Assembly (NCBI GenBank): GCA_014529385.2
Contig: CM043946.1
Coordinates: 16,945,077-17,009,076 of the forward strand
Reading direction: 5' to 3'
DNA length: 64,000 nt
Origin: Adiantum capillus-veneris
Lineage: Eukaryota > Streptophyta > Polypodiopsida > Polypodiales > Pteridaceae
Part shown: positions 63,352-64,000 of the stretch, piece after piece
How the letters are laid out: each line of letters starts with the position of its first letter
How positions within the stretch are numbered: the first letter of the stretch is position 1
The notes under the pieces: generated by a model
Seen by the model: only the letters and a program-made list of their open reading frames with translations
Databases searched by the model: none
What the model was told of the DNA's origin: nothing
Position numbers and translations under genes: made by a program

Positions 63352-64000
63352 GTTCTAGTACGGTTAGTCACTCACAGTAAAGGGGTGATTATTGAAGAAC
63401 TTCTAGACGAGCCTATGAAACCAATCATTTCTGAATTCAGTAAATGGACTCAGCAGAGAGAAGTCTGGAAGGCTAACATCAAGGAGAAGGTAGTTGATGA
63501 ATGGCAAGAGCAACGAGAACTGGCAGCTAAGATCATAGAGGATCTCACTAAGAAGTACTTGAACATTTAGAGAGTTCTGATGCTTAGAAGATACCAACCC
63601 CATCTTTTGAGAAAAGGTGGGTAGATCAATCAAGATCTAGAATCTCTGAGACCATGCTTTCTGCAATGCAAGAACTAGTGGATAATCTAGGGCAAGTCAA
63701 ATTAGATTTGATTGTAATAGAAACACCGAACTGGGAAAGCACAATGTCTTTCTTAGTGTCAGTCAAGGCTCAGTACAGACACCAAAACAGAGGATTGGCA
63801 ATGTGAAGATAGTCTTGATTCCTTGAGTTCTAATGATAATTCTGACTAGGAAAGAGAAGAGATTTGTGTCAAAATCCATAAAATAATTCAGAAATTAATG
63901 GTCTAATTAGATGATATCAAGAAGACTTTACCTGAAGTAGCAAAGTTTATCAGACAGTGGAGAAAAGCTGAAGCTGATGCGAGAGTAGTTGATTTGTCGG
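63352..64000 (+). pseudogene. GypsyM gag-pol continuation, cut by the window end
   Basis: A 61-codon frame (63385-63570) with EFSKWTQQREVWKANIKEK and a helical, charged composition follows the knuckles, ending in TAG. Further coding-like sequence with stops continues to the end. No protease or RT motif is reached. Confidence 0.5.

Overview
The window reads as plant nuclear DNA from a large, repeat-rich genome. It is almost wholly LTR retrotransposons of the plant Ty1/Copia and Ty3/Gypsy types nested inside one another, with tRNA-iMet and tRNA-Asp-like primer sites, long CT/GA microsatellites and a tRNA-derived SINE. I cannot name the species. I see no intact host gene, rRNA, tRNA gene or CRISPR array, and nothing prokaryotic.

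Layout. (1) 1-2045: a CT microsatellite and a broken plus-strand coding frame for a coiled-coil protein. (2) 2046-52291: an old Ty3/Gypsy element (here GypsyH) bounded by LTRs at 2046-2620 and 51691-52291. Its own sequence survives as scattered pieces: leader 2621-3332 and 8435-9050, gag 9050-12010, linker with zinc knuckle 14585-15287, protease 20300-20660, RNase H and integrase start 36625-37680, integrase end plus a second protease-like domain 39215-40062, C-terminal region 48753-49572, and 3' region to 51690. The reverse transcriptase is missing. (3) Inserted in it are Copia1-a (3333-8434, minus), Copia1-c (13079-13892, plus, truncated), Copia1-b (15288-20063, minus), Copia2-a (21291 to about 35040, minus), a gene-fragment-like segment with a SINE (35040-36625), an unidentified segment (37680-39214) and Copia2-b (40063-48747, plus). 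(4) Second-level insertions are a nearly intact Tat-type Gypsy element, TatG (21443-30142), inside the Copia2-a LTR; a 1.9 kb solo-LTR-like insertion (32106-34033) in the Copia2-a coding region; and Copia1-d (41057-44315) inside Copia2-b gag. (5) 52292-64000: Copia remnants, an isolated LTR, a complete Copia3 element (54917-60167, minus) and the gag region of another Gypsy element (GypsyM, plus) that runs off the window end.

As working systems, every element is dead or damaged. Gag, protease, integrase, reverse transcriptase and RNase H domains are recognisable, but stop codons, frameshifts or microhomology deletions break every polyprotein. Target-site duplications support the boundaries of Copia1-b (ACCTG), Copia1-d (AAAGG), Copia3 (TTGAC), Copia2-b (CTCTT/CTATT), TatG (ACGT), the 32106 insertion (AAAGT) and the SINE (TTATCTT). 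By-eye LTR divergence gives an order of insertion: GypsyH oldest (about 12-13 percent), then Copia2-b (about 10), Copia1-b (about 8), Copia1-a (about 5), Copia3 (about 4) and TatG youngest (about 2). The most unusual item is the GypsyH polyprotein: after the integrase it appears to carry a second retropepsin-like domain and then a region with four W-[VI]-P-K motifs.
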